From the NCBI GenBank assembly GCA_936920195.1, contig CAKZHE010000060.1, positions 1 to 56,235 of the forward strand: a DNA stretch of 56,235 nt. The letters run 5' to 3'. Below the pieces are notes generated by a model, which made no database searches, had not been told where the DNA came from, and was given only the letters and a program-made list of their open reading frames with translations. Within the stretch, counting starts at the first letter, position 1, and each line of letters starts with the position of its first letter. Shown here piece by piece: positions 1 through 8,415 of the stretch. The position numbers were made by a program, and so were the translations under genes. Source of the stretch: an uncultured cyanobacterium. GTDB lineage: Bacteria; Cyanobacteriota; Cyanobacteriia; Cyanobacteriales; FACHB-T130.

Positions 1-38
1 CCCCCCCCTGTTCCCTGTTCCCTGTTCCCTCTCCCCTC
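1..38. repeat. Heptameric tandem repeat (STRR-like)
   Basis: Several copies of a 7-base unit reading CTGTTCC lie directly downstream of the ycf20-like gene. The reverse complement of the same unit (GGAACAG, with GGAATAG variants) forms the array at the other end of the window. Heptameric short tandem repeats of this kind are typical of filamentous cyanobacteria. Confidence 0.8.
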
Positions 39-40
39 AA

Positions 41-373
41 TCAAGACCCCAATTTAAAGGCTTCCAGAAACAAACTGTAGGTCAAACCTATTTTCAGCCA
101 ATTGAGAGCGCTTGCCCAGAGCGATCGCTGTCCCCCTTGATTGCTACTGTAGAAAAAGCGGCTCATTACCTCAGTTAACAAAACTGTGAATCCCGCCACC
201 GTCACATCCCATTGGGCAGCTTGTCCCGCCACTGTAGACAAGACATTACCCAAAAAAAAGCCCAATAGCAAGCTCAGAGCCAGCACTGACAGCCGTCGCC
301 AGGGATTCCTCAACCATTGCCGCAGTTGTCCGACAATGCTATCAACTAGATTATTGAGACGGGTATTCTGCAT
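41..373 (-). CDS. ycf20: Ycf20-like protein (DUF565)
   Basis: A 110-residue protein with the layout of Ycf20/DUF565. A short N-terminal stretch contains LRNPWRR just before a membrane segment (about residues 28-50, LSVLALSLLLGFFLGNVLS). A second hydrophobic stretch follows at about 55-70, and a C-terminal amphipathic part contains RFFYSS. Ycf20 homologues occur in cyanobacteria and plastids. In algae and plants they have been linked to thermal dissipation, but the biochemical role is unknown. The length is usual for the family. The stop lies next to the heptamer array at the window start. Family assignment comes from recognising the NPWRRLS...LLLGFFLG pattern. Confidence 0.85.
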   Translation of the reverse strand: MQNTRLNNLVDSIVGQLRQWLRNPWRRLSVLALSLLLGFFLGNVLSTVAGQAAQWDVTVAGFTVLLTEVMSRFFYSSNQGGQRSLWASALNWLKIGLTYSLFLEAFKLGS

Positions 374-467
374 CAGAACATTAACCCAATTAAATATTAA
401 GATGTAGAGAAGTTGCCTACAACACCTCTACATTTTATCCTTTGCAAGTCCAGTCGATTCTTTTGGT

Positions 468-749
468 ATGTCAGAATCAAACATTAATCCTACAAACGAG
501 TCCGGAATTACTAGCCCTACCATCAATGGGGAAAATGCCACTCCAGATTCCCTCCCCAATAACCACCAAGCTAAATCTGCTAAAATCACCCTCTGGGGTG
601 AAATTAAAAAAGGATGGGATTGGGTCGTATTCTCTTGGCAGATGTTACAACGTTTAGGTAGTTTTCGAGAAATAGTTCGGACTATTCTTTTTACAATCTC
701 TTTGTTGATTAAACGCACCCTTGTCCAATGGGGAGTTCTCAAAAACTAA
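468..749 (+). CDS. Small hypothetical protein
   Basis: A 93-residue ORF I do not recognise. The first 40 residues are polar and rich in N, S, T and P. The rest is predicted helical, with an amphipathic segment (GEIKKGWDWVVFSWQML) and a hydrophobic, basic end (IVRTILFTISLLIKRTL) that could associate with membranes. It is divergent from ycf20, with 94 bases between the starts. A minus-strand ORF of similar length (428-742) overlaps it. I prefer the plus strand because the composition looks like a normal cyanobacterial protein, whereas the antisense product is irregular. No clear ribosome binding site is visible. Confidence 0.5.
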   Translation: MSESNINPTNESGITSPTINGENATPDSLPNNHQAKSAKITLWGEIKKGWDWVVFSWQMLQRLGSFREIVRTILFTISLLIKRTLVQWGVLKN

Positions 750-829
750 GTAGTCAGGGAAATTTCGGAGCGATCGCTGTTGTCTTTCACTAACTCACAA
801 CCCTTGACAGCCGAGACTTTAACAGTGTT

Positions 830-893
830 TCCGGGCGGGTTTATTTAGGTTATTAGTGAGGATCAAAATTTATCCCCAAACCCGCCCCTACAA
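830..893. repeat. Interspersed palindromic repeat (GGGCGGGTTT family)
   Basis: An inverted repeat whose ends read GGGCGGGTTTA and AAACCCGCCCCTAC, with a middle related to TTATTAGTGAGGATC. A related copy in the opposite orientation lies at 5815-5880, and shorter relatives at about 9868-9898 and 50847-50904. It fills the gap before the dioxygenase gene. Confidence 0.7.
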
Positions 894-928
894 TTTACTT
901 TTTTCGTCGCTGATTTTTAGGTAGTACA

Positions 929-1495
929 ATGTTTTACGATCCCGCTGAGTTTCCCTTTGTAGCCAATTTAGAAACCAATTGGCAAACCATTAAACAAGAG
1001 TTAACCCACTTACACCAACAAGATTTTATTCCTTGGCCTGAAAAATATTTGTATGGTCAAGGATGGGAGACTTTTGGACTATATGCCTTTGGCATCAGAG
1101 TGAATAAAAACTGCAATTTATGCCCAGAGACTACTAAATTAGTAGAATCCATTCCCAATTTACTCACAGCAGGTTTTTCTTCTTTAGCTCCGGGGACTCA
1201 TATCGATCCTCACACTGGATATCCCGATGGTGTATTGCGCTGTCATTTAGGTTTAACTATCCCCGAAAATTGTGCCATCAGAGTGGGTAGTGAAACTAAA
1301 ACTTGGCAAGAGGGCAAGTGCATAGTTTTTGACGATACTACCGAACATGAAGCTTGGAATAAAGGCAATAAAACCAGAGTAGTTTTGTTGCTTGATTTCA
1401 AACCCAATACAGGCAAAGCAGAAGTTTCCGAAGAACCGCAAGAAGGTTTGTTTTCCTCAATTAGAGGTTTTTTCAAAAATCTCGGCAAGAAGTAG
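929..1495 (+). CDS. Aspartyl/asparaginyl beta-hydroxylase family dioxygenase
   Basis: A 188-residue protein of the aspartyl/asparaginyl beta-hydroxylase fold family, Fe(II)- and 2-oxoglutarate-dependent enzymes with a double-stranded beta-helix. Diagnostic features are GTHIDPHTGYPDGVLRCHLGL (about residues 90-110), the C.IRVG strand, EGKCIVFDDTTEHEAWN (about 128-145; metal and cosubstrate His) and the closing RVVLLLDF. The DUF or LPS-modifying branch of this family is common in bacteria, and the substrate here is unknown. A basic C-terminal tail (FSSIRGFFKNLGKK) follows the catalytic core. The gene stands alone between palindromic repeats. I am sure of the fold family but not of the substrate. 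Confidence 0.87.
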   Translation: MFYDPAEFPFVANLETNWQTIKQELTHLHQQDFIPWPEKYLYGQGWETFGLYAFGIRVNKNCNLCPETTKLVESIPNLLTAGFSSLAPGTHIDPHTGYPDGVLRCHLGLTIPENCAIRVGSETKTWQEGKCIVFDDTTEHEAWNKGNKTRVVLLLDFKPNTGKAEVSEEPQEGLFSSIRGFFKNLGKK

Positions 1496-1520
1496 GCAGT
1501 CATAAATCAAATACCAAGAA

Positions 1521-1577
1521 AGTTCGTAGTTGGGCTTCAGCCCTAACTAACTGGAGCCGAAGCCCAACTGCAAACTT
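1521..1577. repeat. Palindromic repeat (GTAGTTGGGCTTTAGCCC family)
   Basis: An inverted repeat with arms GTTCGTAGTTGGGCTTCAG and its near complement, followed by a T-rich stretch. Close copies occur at 7084-7138, 8316-8371 and 15111-15165. The hairpin lies downstream of the dioxygenase gene and could end its transcript, but that is inference. Confidence 0.75.
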
Positions 1578-1606
1578 GTTTTCTGCGTCTATCCAATTAA
1601 AAATGA

Positions 1607-3214
1607 ATGAAAGAAGTTAGATTGTGGCTAGCTCAAAAGAGCAATCAATGGGCGGGAATGTTATTGCTGGGCGGATTTCTTCTGAGAACCTTTTTTGCGC
1701 TCTACCTCTATCCAGGGTTTGACGAAAGTTATTACTACTCCTATACTCTTCACCCAGATTGGAGTTATTTCGATCATCCACCATTAGTAGCCCTAACCAC
1801 AGGTTTAGGAATTTGGCTAACTGGGGAAGTAACCCAATTTACAATCCGAATTGGTACGGTGATTTTATATACATTTACTTTAGGTTTTTTGTATTTAACT
1901 GGGTGCAAATTATTCGGTCAAAAAGCGGGATTAATGGTATTGGCGATCGCCACCTTTATTCCGATGTTTCAAGCCAGCTTTGGAATTCTCAATTTACCAG
2001 ATAGTCCACTAATATTTTTTTGGACAGTAGCTTTATATTATGCTGTTGATGAGTTTTTTAGAGAGGGCGATCGCTATCAACCTAGTTACCGTTTAGCCCT
2101 AATTAGTTTCATGGTTGGCCTAGCTTGTTTGGGCAAATACCACGGCTTTCTTTTAGGCTTGGGTTTAATGGGTTTTTGCCTATTTAGTCCTCGCTATCGT
2201 GCCGCATTGACTTCTCGTTGGATGCTATTAGGAATGGGATTATTTACTATTGCTATCGCTCCCATAATTATTTGGAATCTGCAATATGATTGGGTTTCAT
2301 TTCGCTTTCAATCAATGCGAGCCGTCCCAGAAAACAACTTTAATTTACTGGGAGCATTTTTAGTTTGGCTAGTCAGCATTGGCTATTTATTCCCTACCTT
2401 TGGCTTGCCTTTGTGTTGGGTTAATATCAAAGCATTTTTATACCAATTTTCTGCCAAAAAAGATATTGCTAGCCAAGATCTCAAACTAAAATACCAATTT
2501 GTTTTATGGATATCTTTACCAATAATTATTCCTTTCACCCTGATGGGAGCCTATCGCCAAGTCCTTCCCAGTTGGCCTATACCGGGATATTGGGGAGCCA
2601 CTCTAATTCTCGGACAGCAGGCAGCACTTTGGCAAGCGCGATCGCCTAAATTAGTTCGGCAGTGGCTACAAAATTCCGTCATTGTCATTTACACTCTTTG
2701 CCCGATCATATTAATTCATATCACCTGGGGAACCTTTCAGAAACCCAGTCAATATCCTTGGTTTGGCAGCTTTTTAGCCAGCGATCTTGATACTTCCAGC
2801 CAACTGATTGATATTCAACAACTGCGACAAGGTTTTGTTCAATCCCCCGTTCTCAGTTCAGCCTTAGAAAAGGCTAGTTTTGTGTTTACCCAAAGATTCT
2901 TTTTAGGCGGACAAGTGGCAATGGCTCTAGTGCCTTTAGGCAATAAACCAGTCACTACTTTCGATGGAGATCCCCGTGGGTTTGCCTTTTGGTCAAAAGC
3001 TGATGAATGGATTGGGAAAGATGCCCTTTATGTCACTTCTGAATATTTTCAAAAAGGAGAAGATTTAAATGCGAAGTATGGCAGTTATTTCAGCAGTATT
3101 ACCAAAATTGGTGACGTGCCAATTTATCGCGGGGGTGTAGTAGTACAAGTTTTTGAAGTATATCAAGCCCAAAATATGCTAAAATCCTATCCACGTCCCT
3201 ATGGAAATAAGTGA
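1607..3214 (+). CDS. Glycosyltransferase family 39-type membrane protein
   Basis: A 535-residue integral membrane protein with about ten hydrophobic segments. The first periplasmic loop carries the GT-C signature: PGFDESYYYSYTLHPDWSYFDHPPL at about residues 36-60, where the acidic DE pair and DHPPL match ArnT/PMT-type (GT39) enzymes. These use polyprenyl-phosphate sugars to glycosylate lipids or proteins on the outer face of the cytoplasmic membrane. The C-terminal soluble part (about 380-535) is shorter than in ArnT. An ATG four bases upstream (1603) is out of frame and quickly stopped, so 1607 is the start. The stop codon abuts a MITE-like element. The acceptor and donor are unknown. Confidence 0.85.
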   Translation: MKEVRLWLAQKSNQWAGMLLLGGFLLRTFFALYLYPGFDESYYYSYTLHPDWSYFDHPPLVALTTGLGIWLTGEVTQFTIRIGTVILYTFTLGFLYLTGCKLFGQKAGLMVLAIATFIPMFQASFGILNLPDSPLIFFWTVALYYAVDEFFREGDRYQPSYRLALISFMVGLACLGKYHGFLLGLGLMGFCLFSPRYRAALTSRWMLLGMGLFTIAIAPIIIWNLQYDWVSFRFQSMRAVPENNFNLLGAFLVWLVSIGYLFPTFGLPLCWVNIKAFLYQFSAKKDIASQDLKLKYQFVLWISLPIIIPFTLMGAYRQVLPSWPIPGYWGATLILGQQAALWQARSPKLVRQWLQNSVIVIYTLCPIILIHITWGTFQKPSQYPWFGSFLASDLDTSSQLIDIQQLRQGFVQSPVLSSALEKASFVFTQRFFLGGQVAMALVPLGNKPVTTFDGDPRGFAFWSKADEWIGKDALYVTSEYFQKGEDLNAKYGSYFSSITKIGDVPIYRGGVVVQVFEVYQAQNMLKSYPRPYGNK

Positions 3215-3319
3215 TATAGCGATTCTCAAATAGATGAGGTACGAAAATAGCATATACCTTGTAGGGGCGAATGGCATTCGCCCCTACAGGTGTACCGCAC
3301 TAAATTGAGAACTGCTATA
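3215..3319. mobile_element. MITE-like element, TATAGC..TTCTCAA ends
   Basis: The ends are inverted repeats: TATAGCGATTCTCAA on the left and TTGAGAACTGCTATA on the right (13 of 15 match). The interior holds the palindrome GTAGGGGCGAATG...CATTCGCCCCTAC. The element begins at the base after the TGA of the upstream glycosyltransferase gene. No coding capacity. Confidence 0.7.
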
Positions 3320-3340
3320 GTAGTAGCAACTGTTTTGAAT

Positions 3341-3433
3341 CAGGACTTACGCAGACCCTCTACATATAGTGTTTTGTAGGGGCAATCCCCCCGTGGTTGC
3401 CCCTATTGCTAGGATAGTTGCGTAAGTGATGTC
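3341..3433. mobile_element. MITE-like element, CAGGACTTACGCA ends
   Basis: The left end is CAGGACTTACGCA and the right end TGCGTAAGTGATGTC, imperfect inverted repeats. The interior carries the palindrome GGGGCAATCCCCCCGTGG. Relatives lie at 26931-27036 and, interrupted, at 51308-51459. It sits between the convergent 3' ends of the glycosyltransferase gene and the gene at 3438-4547. Confidence 0.65.
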
Positions 3434-3437
3434 TTAG

Positions 3438-4547
3438 TTAAGGATTGGCAAAGGTGTTAATTTGACCGCCACCAATATAGCGTCCTGGAGTGGTGCGAGG
3501 AACGGTAAAATTAGGCTGGGTCTGATTGTATTGGGCGCTATTTGTGGCTTGATTGATCTGAGTATTGGTAAACCCATTATTGATCGTACCAGTTTGTTGA
3601 TTGCCAAACTGATTAATAGTCCCCATTGAAGGTGTGCCTTGGGTGGTGGGGTATGTTCCCCCTACCTGGGGTGGATTAATATAGGTGTAGGAATTCGGGT
3701 AGGCGATGTAACTTTGTTTGTAGGGTACGCCGGAATTCTGGTTATAAGGGAGATTATTCCCCGCCGAATAGGGTGTTCCCACAACTTGCTGCCCAGAGTA
3801 ATTAGAGTAATTATAGTTATTTAGTTCCGATACCACAGAACTAACTGGCAATGGAGTGGCTGTGGATGGTTGAGGGGTATTGGCGGGGTTATTTTGATTT
3901 AACAAAGCTGTTTGTAGCGGATTGACTGGGGTAGCGTTACTGTTGGCAGAGGAGGGATTAAACCAAGTTGCATTGATAAACGGGTTGGAGTAGGCAGATT
4001 GATTTTTCGGGTTGTTACCCGCTGCCAAGGGATTGTTATTAGATAGGGATAAAGGATTTAAAAATTGCTCTGAGGAAGCGGCAAAAGGATTGCTCGCAAT
4101 TGGTTTTTCGGTAGTTGGGGGACGCAACTCGCTGGCAGGCGGCTCATTCTGCTTGCGATTGAGGAGATCGAATAAACCTTCTTGCTTCGGAGATTGCAAT
4201 TCTGGCATCAACGCGATCGCCGTTGATGATTCATTCTCTAAATTTAACACTTTTAACAATGCTGACGAGCTATCAATATCAGCATTTGCCCCCATCTTGG
4301 CTAATTCTTCCGGCGACTTCTCGGCATCGTCGGTGTTACCATCAGGATCGGCGACTTGTTCTTTATCCGTTTCTCGATTGTCACCGCCCAGTGGAGTTAG
4401 TGCCTCTGGGTTGCGCCAATACTCCCATGCCAGCATTAATACCAAAGCCATGACCACCGAGGCAAACCAAACTGCGGGGCGGTTAAACACTCGCAACCGG
4501 GCTTTGAAATAGCGAAAGCTAGCTGGAACCTGGGTTAGAGAAGACAT
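3438..4547 (-). CDS. Single-pass membrane protein with Q/N/P-rich extracytoplasmic region
   Basis: A 369-residue protein I do not recognise. A short basic N-terminus (RYFKARLRVFNRP) precedes one membrane helix (about residues 27-45). An acidic stretch (DKEQVADPDGNTDDAEKSPEE) comes next. The rest is a long low-complexity region rich in N, Q, P, S, Y and G, with repeated NPF/NPL and PYSAG/PYNQ-like units, ending in TTPGRYIGGGQINTFANP. The orientation suggests the tail faces the periplasm or cell wall, where it may be a disordered linker or partner-binding arm. It is divergently transcribed from the EamA permease gene (174 bases between starts). Confidence 0.75.
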   Translation of the reverse strand: MSSLTQVPASFRYFKARLRVFNRPAVWFASVVMALVLMLAWEYWRNPEALTPLGGDNRETDKEQVADPDGNTDDAEKSPEELAKMGANADIDSSSALLKVLNLENESSTAIALMPELQSPKQEGLFDLLNRKQNEPPASELRPPTTEKPIASNPFAASSEQFLNPLSLSNNNPLAAGNNPKNQSAYSNPFINATWFNPSSANSNATPVNPLQTALLNQNNPANTPQPSTATPLPVSSVVSELNNYNYSNYSGQQVVGTPYSAGNNLPYNQNSGVPYKQSYIAYPNSYTYINPPQVGGTYPTTQGTPSMGTINQFGNQQTGTINNGFTNTQINQATNSAQYNQTQPNFTVPRTTPGRYIGGGQINTFANP

Positions 4548-4721
4548 AATATTAGGTTATTGTCGTAACCTACAGAGGGTTCTACTTGGATTTTAGCTCT
4601 TATTTGGCGATCGCAAAACTACATTTAGCCAACTTTTCCAAATCTTTACGGAATTCACCCCACGGATATCAGTCCGGTAGCTGCTAAAGTAGCCAAGAAT
4701 GAGTATTAATGAGGGAAGCTC

Positions 4722-5792
4722 ATGCACTCTAAACAACTGTTGACACCAGAAGAAATTAACCCCCCAGTTGCCTTGGATACCTTGGTGGTGGAACCTTTGA
4801 GTGAGGAGTTAAAACTTTTACCTCTCACTGAAGAACTAAAAACTCCTATTTCTGCTCCTGGTGAAATAGTACCTCCCCAAACCGCCTCCGGGGGAGTTTG
4901 GGCGATCGCGTCTTTATTCGCTGCTCTGCTCGCCGTCTCCCTGGCAGCTATTTTCATCCGCTGGAGCGAAGAGTATATTGGTCCGAATGCCACCATATTT
5001 AATCGCTTGTGGATAGCCACCCTGGTTTTTGCCCTGTGGAATGGCTTTGATGCGGCGAGGTTAAGACTATCTTCGGGTAAATCTGTCGAGCGATCGCCCT
5101 ATACTAGCAAAGATCTGGCTCTATTATTAGCCGTCGGCATCGTTTCTTCTACTTCTTTAGGTTTTTGGGCTTGGTCTTTGACCCAAACCAATGTGGCTAA
5201 TTCTACCGTATTGCGAAATCTTACCCCCTTATTTACCACTTTGGGGGGATGGTTATTGTTAGGACGCAACTTTGAAGGTAAATTTTTAATTGGGTTAGCG
5301 ATCGCGATGGGCGGTGCGATCGCGATCGGTATCGGTGATTTTCATATTGCTGCCAATAGTCTTTTAGGCGATATTGCCGCCTTGCTCGCCGCACTCTTCT
5401 ATGCTGGCAATTTATTGCTCTCCGAACAACTCCGGCTGAAATTTCCCGCCACTACCATCCTAATGTGGCGCTGTTTGATTGGCAGTGGATTAATTCTACC
5501 TTTGGTATTATTCTCAGAAAATCAAGTTTTTCCTTCTTCTGGGCAAGGATGGTTCGCCGTAATTGGGTTGGGAGTAATTTGTCAAGCTTTTGGGCAAGGG
5601 TTATTAATTCACAGTCTCGGTCAATTATCCTCTAGTTTTGTGGCAGTTTTCCTCCTCCTAGAACCTATAATTACTGCTATCTTAGCTTGGGCAATCTTTG
5701 GCGAAAGTTTAAGTCCTCTGAATTGGCTCGCCTTTGCCGTAGTTTTAGCTGGGATTTACTTAGCTAAATCTAGTTCTGGATCAAAACCCTAA
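4722..5792 (+). CDS. EamA-family (DMT superfamily) permease
   Basis: A 356-residue transporter-like protein. A polar N-terminal extension of about 55 residues is followed by ten hydrophobic helices in two EamA repeats (about 60-190 and 200-350). Typical landmarks are FIRWSEEYIGPNATIFNRLW near the first helices, NSTVLRNLTPLF at the end of repeat one, and VFLLLEPIITAILAWAIFGESLSP near the end of repeat two. DMT permeases export or exchange metabolites; the substrate cannot be read from sequence. GAGGGAAG lies just ahead of the ATG and supports this start. A dense run of overlapping GCGATCGC/GCGATCG sites lies inside the gene near 5298-5330. Confidence 0.88.
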   Translation: MHSKQLLTPEEINPPVALDTLVVEPLSEELKLLPLTEELKTPISAPGEIVPPQTASGGVWAIASLFAALLAVSLAAIFIRWSEEYIGPNATIFNRLWIATLVFALWNGFDAARLRLSSGKSVERSPYTSKDLALLLAVGIVSSTSLGFWAWSLTQTNVANSTVLRNLTPLFTTLGGWLLLGRNFEGKFLIGLAIAMGGAIAIGIGDFHIAANSLLGDIAALLAALFYAGNLLLSEQLRLKFPATTILMWRCLIGSGLILPLVLFSENQVFPSSGQGWFAVIGLGVICQAFGQGLLIHSLGQLSSSFVAVFLLLEPIITAILAWAIFGESLSPLNWLAFAVVLAGIYLAKSSSGSKP

Positions 5793-5814
5793 AAAAAAAT
5801 GAATTATGAACCTG

Positions 5815-5880
5815 GTAGGGGCGGGTTTGGGGATGAACTTTAATCCTCACCAATAACCTGAATAAACCCGCCCCACACTG
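5815..5880. repeat. Interspersed palindromic repeat (GGGCGGGTTT family)
   Basis: Inverted-orientation relative of the repeat at 830-893: GTAGGGGCGGGTTTGGGGAT at the left, ATAAACCCGCCCC at the right. It fills the gap upstream of the ATP-grasp gene. A possible GTG start for that gene at 5880 lies at its edge, which is why the internal ATG was preferred. Confidence 0.7.
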
Positions 5881-5909
5881 TGCGAATTCAGATCCCATCG
5901 AACATTCAA

Positions 5910-7085
5910 ATGACAATATCCCAAAACCCGACTCAAAACCGCTTAGAATACAACTTCAGCTTGCTCCCGCAATATTTAGAAAAGCTATTAGCTAAATTGC
6001 GGATAGCAGTTGTCTATAGCGGCGATCATAATCAGCCCGAATCAGTAATTTACAAAACCCATCATCCCCGCCCTTGGAAAAGTTATGAAATTGTCGCAAG
6101 GGAAATTGCTCAGGCATTGCAAACCATTGGATTTCAACAGGTATTAGTCATTCCTGATGATATGAATTTGGCAACCAATCTGAAAAAAAATGATATTCAT
6201 TTAGTTTGGTTAAATACTGGCGGCGTACAAGGTTATAACCCCGTTTGCCATACCCCCTCCCTTTTAGAAATGTTGGGGATGCCCTACATTGGTCATAACC
6301 CCCTGAATAGTTCCACCCTCGATAATAAACACGCTTTTAAACGAGAACTGCAAGCTATTGGAATTAAAACTGCTCCCTTTATAACTTGGCATCCCTCCCA
6401 AGGCAGATTAAAATTAGAACATAAACGAGTGGCGATCGCCTTTGGTGAATATTCTGGACCTTTTGTCGTTAAACCTGTTTCTGGCAGAGCTTCACTGCAC
6501 GTTGATTTCATCGAAAAACTTGCCGATTTACCCCAGGCAGTCGCCGAAATTCATCGTCTAACTCACAATACCGCTGTCATTGAAGCCTATCTTCCTGGCA
6601 GGGAGTTTTGCGTTGCCGTTTGCGGTTATATCACCCACAGTAATAGCACCTTTGTCAAAAATTCTCAACCCTTCGCCTTTGCCACCATTGAGCGAGTATT
6701 AGAGCCTAACGAACTGATCTTTACTTCTATGGACAAAAAAGCTATTACCGCCGAGCGGGGGCGATTAATTGGCAATCAGGAACCGGAATTAAAGCAGAAA
6801 TTAATTGAACTTGCCAGGGAGATTTATTGGGAATTTAGTTTAAACAGTTTGGTGCGAATTGATGTCAGAGCCGATGCCCAAGGCGAACTTTATGTTTTGG
6901 AAGCCAATCCCAAACCCGATTTAAAACGACCGGGAGAAAATGTCACCAGTTTGGTAGCATTAGGCTTAGAAGAATATGGCATGAGTTACAATGATTTGAT
7001 TTTGAGTTTGTTCGCAGATAGACTAGATTATTTGCTAACTCAACACCGGGAAATTATTCCTCACATTGTCGAACTTTTACAATAG
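5910..7085 (+). CDS. D-Ala-D-Ala ligase-like ATP-grasp protein
   Basis: A 391-residue ATP-grasp enzyme resembling D-alanine-D-alanine ligase. The N-terminal part has a Rossmann-like start (LRIAVVYSGD). TPSLLEMLGMPYIGHNPLNS corresponds to the Ddl central region. GPFVVKPVSGRAS is an ATP-binding strand. The C-terminal catalytic part has LVRIDVRADAQGELYVLEANPKPDL (metal-binding E and N). Such proteins join a carboxylate to an amine or alcohol using ATP. Whether this is the cell's cell-wall Ddl or a peptide or natural-product ligase is not decided by the sequence. The stand-alone location away from mur genes favours a specialised ligase. I chose ATG 5910 over GTG 5880, which lies at the edge of an interspersed repeat. 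Confidence 0.8.
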   Translation: MTISQNPTQNRLEYNFSLLPQYLEKLLAKLRIAVVYSGDHNQPESVIYKTHHPRPWKSYEIVAREIAQALQTIGFQQVLVIPDDMNLATNLKKNDIHLVWLNTGGVQGYNPVCHTPSLLEMLGMPYIGHNPLNSSTLDNKHAFKRELQAIGIKTAPFITWHPSQGRLKLEHKRVAIAFGEYSGPFVVKPVSGRASLHVDFIEKLADLPQAVAEIHRLTHNTAVIEAYLPGREFCVAVCGYITHSNSTFVKNSQPFAFATIERVLEPNELIFTSMDKKAITAERGRLIGNQEPELKQKLIELAREIYWEFSLNSLVRIDVRADAQGELYVLEANPKPDLKRPGENVTSLVALGLEEYGMSYNDLILSLFADRLDYLLTQHREIIPHIVELLQ

Positions 7086-7138
7086 TTTGTAGTTGGGCTT
7101 TAGCCCCTCCGGATTAGGGCTAAAGCCCAACTACAAAC
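7084..7138. repeat. Palindromic repeat between convergent genes
   Basis: Arms GTTTGTAGTTGGGCTTTAGC and the near-perfect complement, then CTGTTTTT on the plus strand. It lies exactly between the convergent ATP-grasp and LptF/G-like genes. The stable hairpin with a following T run could act as a terminator for the plus-strand gene. Confidence 0.75.
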
Positions 7139-7146
7139 CTGTTTTT

Positions 7147-8280
7147 CTATCGAGCCGTTCGGACTAATAACCATATTCCCGCCCCCAACCCAAACAAATT
7201 TGGCGACCAAGCTGCCAGCACTGGTGAGATATAATTCCCTTGCCCCAAGGCATCACCCATAGACATGAGTAAATAATAGGCAAAAATCACTAATATACTA
7301 ATGCCAAAACCAGTAGCTTTACTGCGGCGCTGAGGGCGATGCCCCAACACCGAACCAACTAATCCAAACACCACGCAGGCAAAGGGGAGCGCCCATTTTT
7401 GTTGAATGCTAATTAGTAATTTCCGAATTTTTTGTCGATCGCCAGCCAGTCGTTCTAATTCTAACCGTTCTTGGGCTTGCATAATATTCATTTCTTTATA
7501 ATCTAAATTTCTTTCTGCCAAAGATAAAGGGGTGCGAGGCAGTTTTAATTGTTGATGTTCAAAGCGTAAAATATTCCGATAGGAAGCATCGGGAGCAACT
7601 AAGTAAATTGTGCCTTTAAAAAAATCCCAAACTTGTTCAGCAGGATTCCAAACAGCCGAATCTGCCGCCACAATTTGATTTAATCCCTGTTGCGACCAAT
7701 CTAAAACCGTGAGATTAATCATTCGCTGACCATCAAATCTCCCGGCATAGAATATCCGCTTCAGGGTTGATTCCTTTTTCCCATCGGGCATTTCAATTTC
7801 TGCATATTCTGGAATTAAAATATTTCGTTCTTGGAAAGCTGGTTTTTCTTGATTTAACGCTCTGTCTAAAGTCAAAGCCGCTTGATAGTTAGCAGCGGGA
7901 ACAATATATTCATTAAAAGCAAATGTTAATCCTGTGACAACTAAACTCAAACAAATTGCTGGGACAACTGAACGATAAATGCTAATCCCGCAACTGCGAA
8001 AAGCTACTATTTCGCTATCGCTAGAAAGACGACTATAGGTCATTAAAGTAGATAGCAGCACCGACATCGGAAAGGCATAGCCGATGAATTGGGGATAATT
8101 TAAAAGTAAAACTTTGAAGGCCACAATTAGCGGTAATCCTGCTTCTACAGCTTTCCGCATCAAGTCAAAAAGGCTGCCAATCGCTAAGGCGGTTGAGGAA
8201 AATGCTCCCATGCCAAACAGGAAGGGGGGAATTAATTCGGTGGCGATGTAGCGGTCCATAACCGAAAATTTGGGCAGCAT
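7147..8280 (-). CDS. LptF/LptG-family permease of the LPS transporter
   Basis: A 377-residue YjgP/YjgQ-family permease. Its opening, MDRYIATELIPPFLFGMG, is the classic LptF/G start. Helices 1-3 fall within about residues 15-120 and contain LLNYPQFIGYAFPMSVLLSTLMTYSRLSSDSE. A periplasmic beta-jellyroll region spans about 130-290, followed by helices 4-6 (about 290-375). LptF/G form the membrane part of the LptB2FG exporter, which extracts lipopolysaccharide and passes it to LptC/LptA. The gene lies downstream of lptB and lptA-like genes on the same strand. Only one permease gene is present here; a partner could be elsewhere, or the protein could homodimerise. MLPKFSV precedes an alternative Met at residue 8. 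Confidence 0.88.
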   Translation of the reverse strand: MLPKFSVMDRYIATELIPPFLFGMGAFSSTALAIGSLFDLMRKAVEAGLPLIVAFKVLLLNYPQFIGYAFPMSVLLSTLMTYSRLSSDSEIVAFRSCGISIYRSVVPAICLSLVVTGLTFAFNEYIVPAANYQAALTLDRALNQEKPAFQERNILIPEYAEIEMPDGKKESTLKRIFYAGRFDGQRMINLTVLDWSQQGLNQIVAADSAVWNPAEQVWDFFKGTIYLVAPDASYRNILRFEHQQLKLPRTPLSLAERNLDYKEMNIMQAQERLELERLAGDRQKIRKLLISIQQKWALPFACVVFGLVGSVLGHRPQRRSKATGFGISILVIFAYYLLMSMGDALGQGNYISPVLAAWSPNLFGLGAGIWLLVRTAR

Positions 8281-8315
8281 ACTTTTGAAGAATGGGGAAT
8301 AGGGAATCGGAAAAA

Positions 8316-8371
8316 AGTTCGTAGTTGGGCTTTAGCCCTAATCCGGAGGGCTAAAGCCCAACTACAAACTT
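8316..8371. repeat. Palindromic repeat between lptB and lptF/G-like genes
   Basis: A copy of the GTAGTTGGGCTTTAGCCC hairpin family placed in the 135-base gap between lptB and the permease gene. It separates two genes that would normally be in one transcript and could lower readthrough or act in mRNA processing. Confidence 0.75.
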
Positions 8372-8415
8372 CTTGTAATTTTTGACTTTAATTATAACCA
8401 CGTACTTACTAAAAT

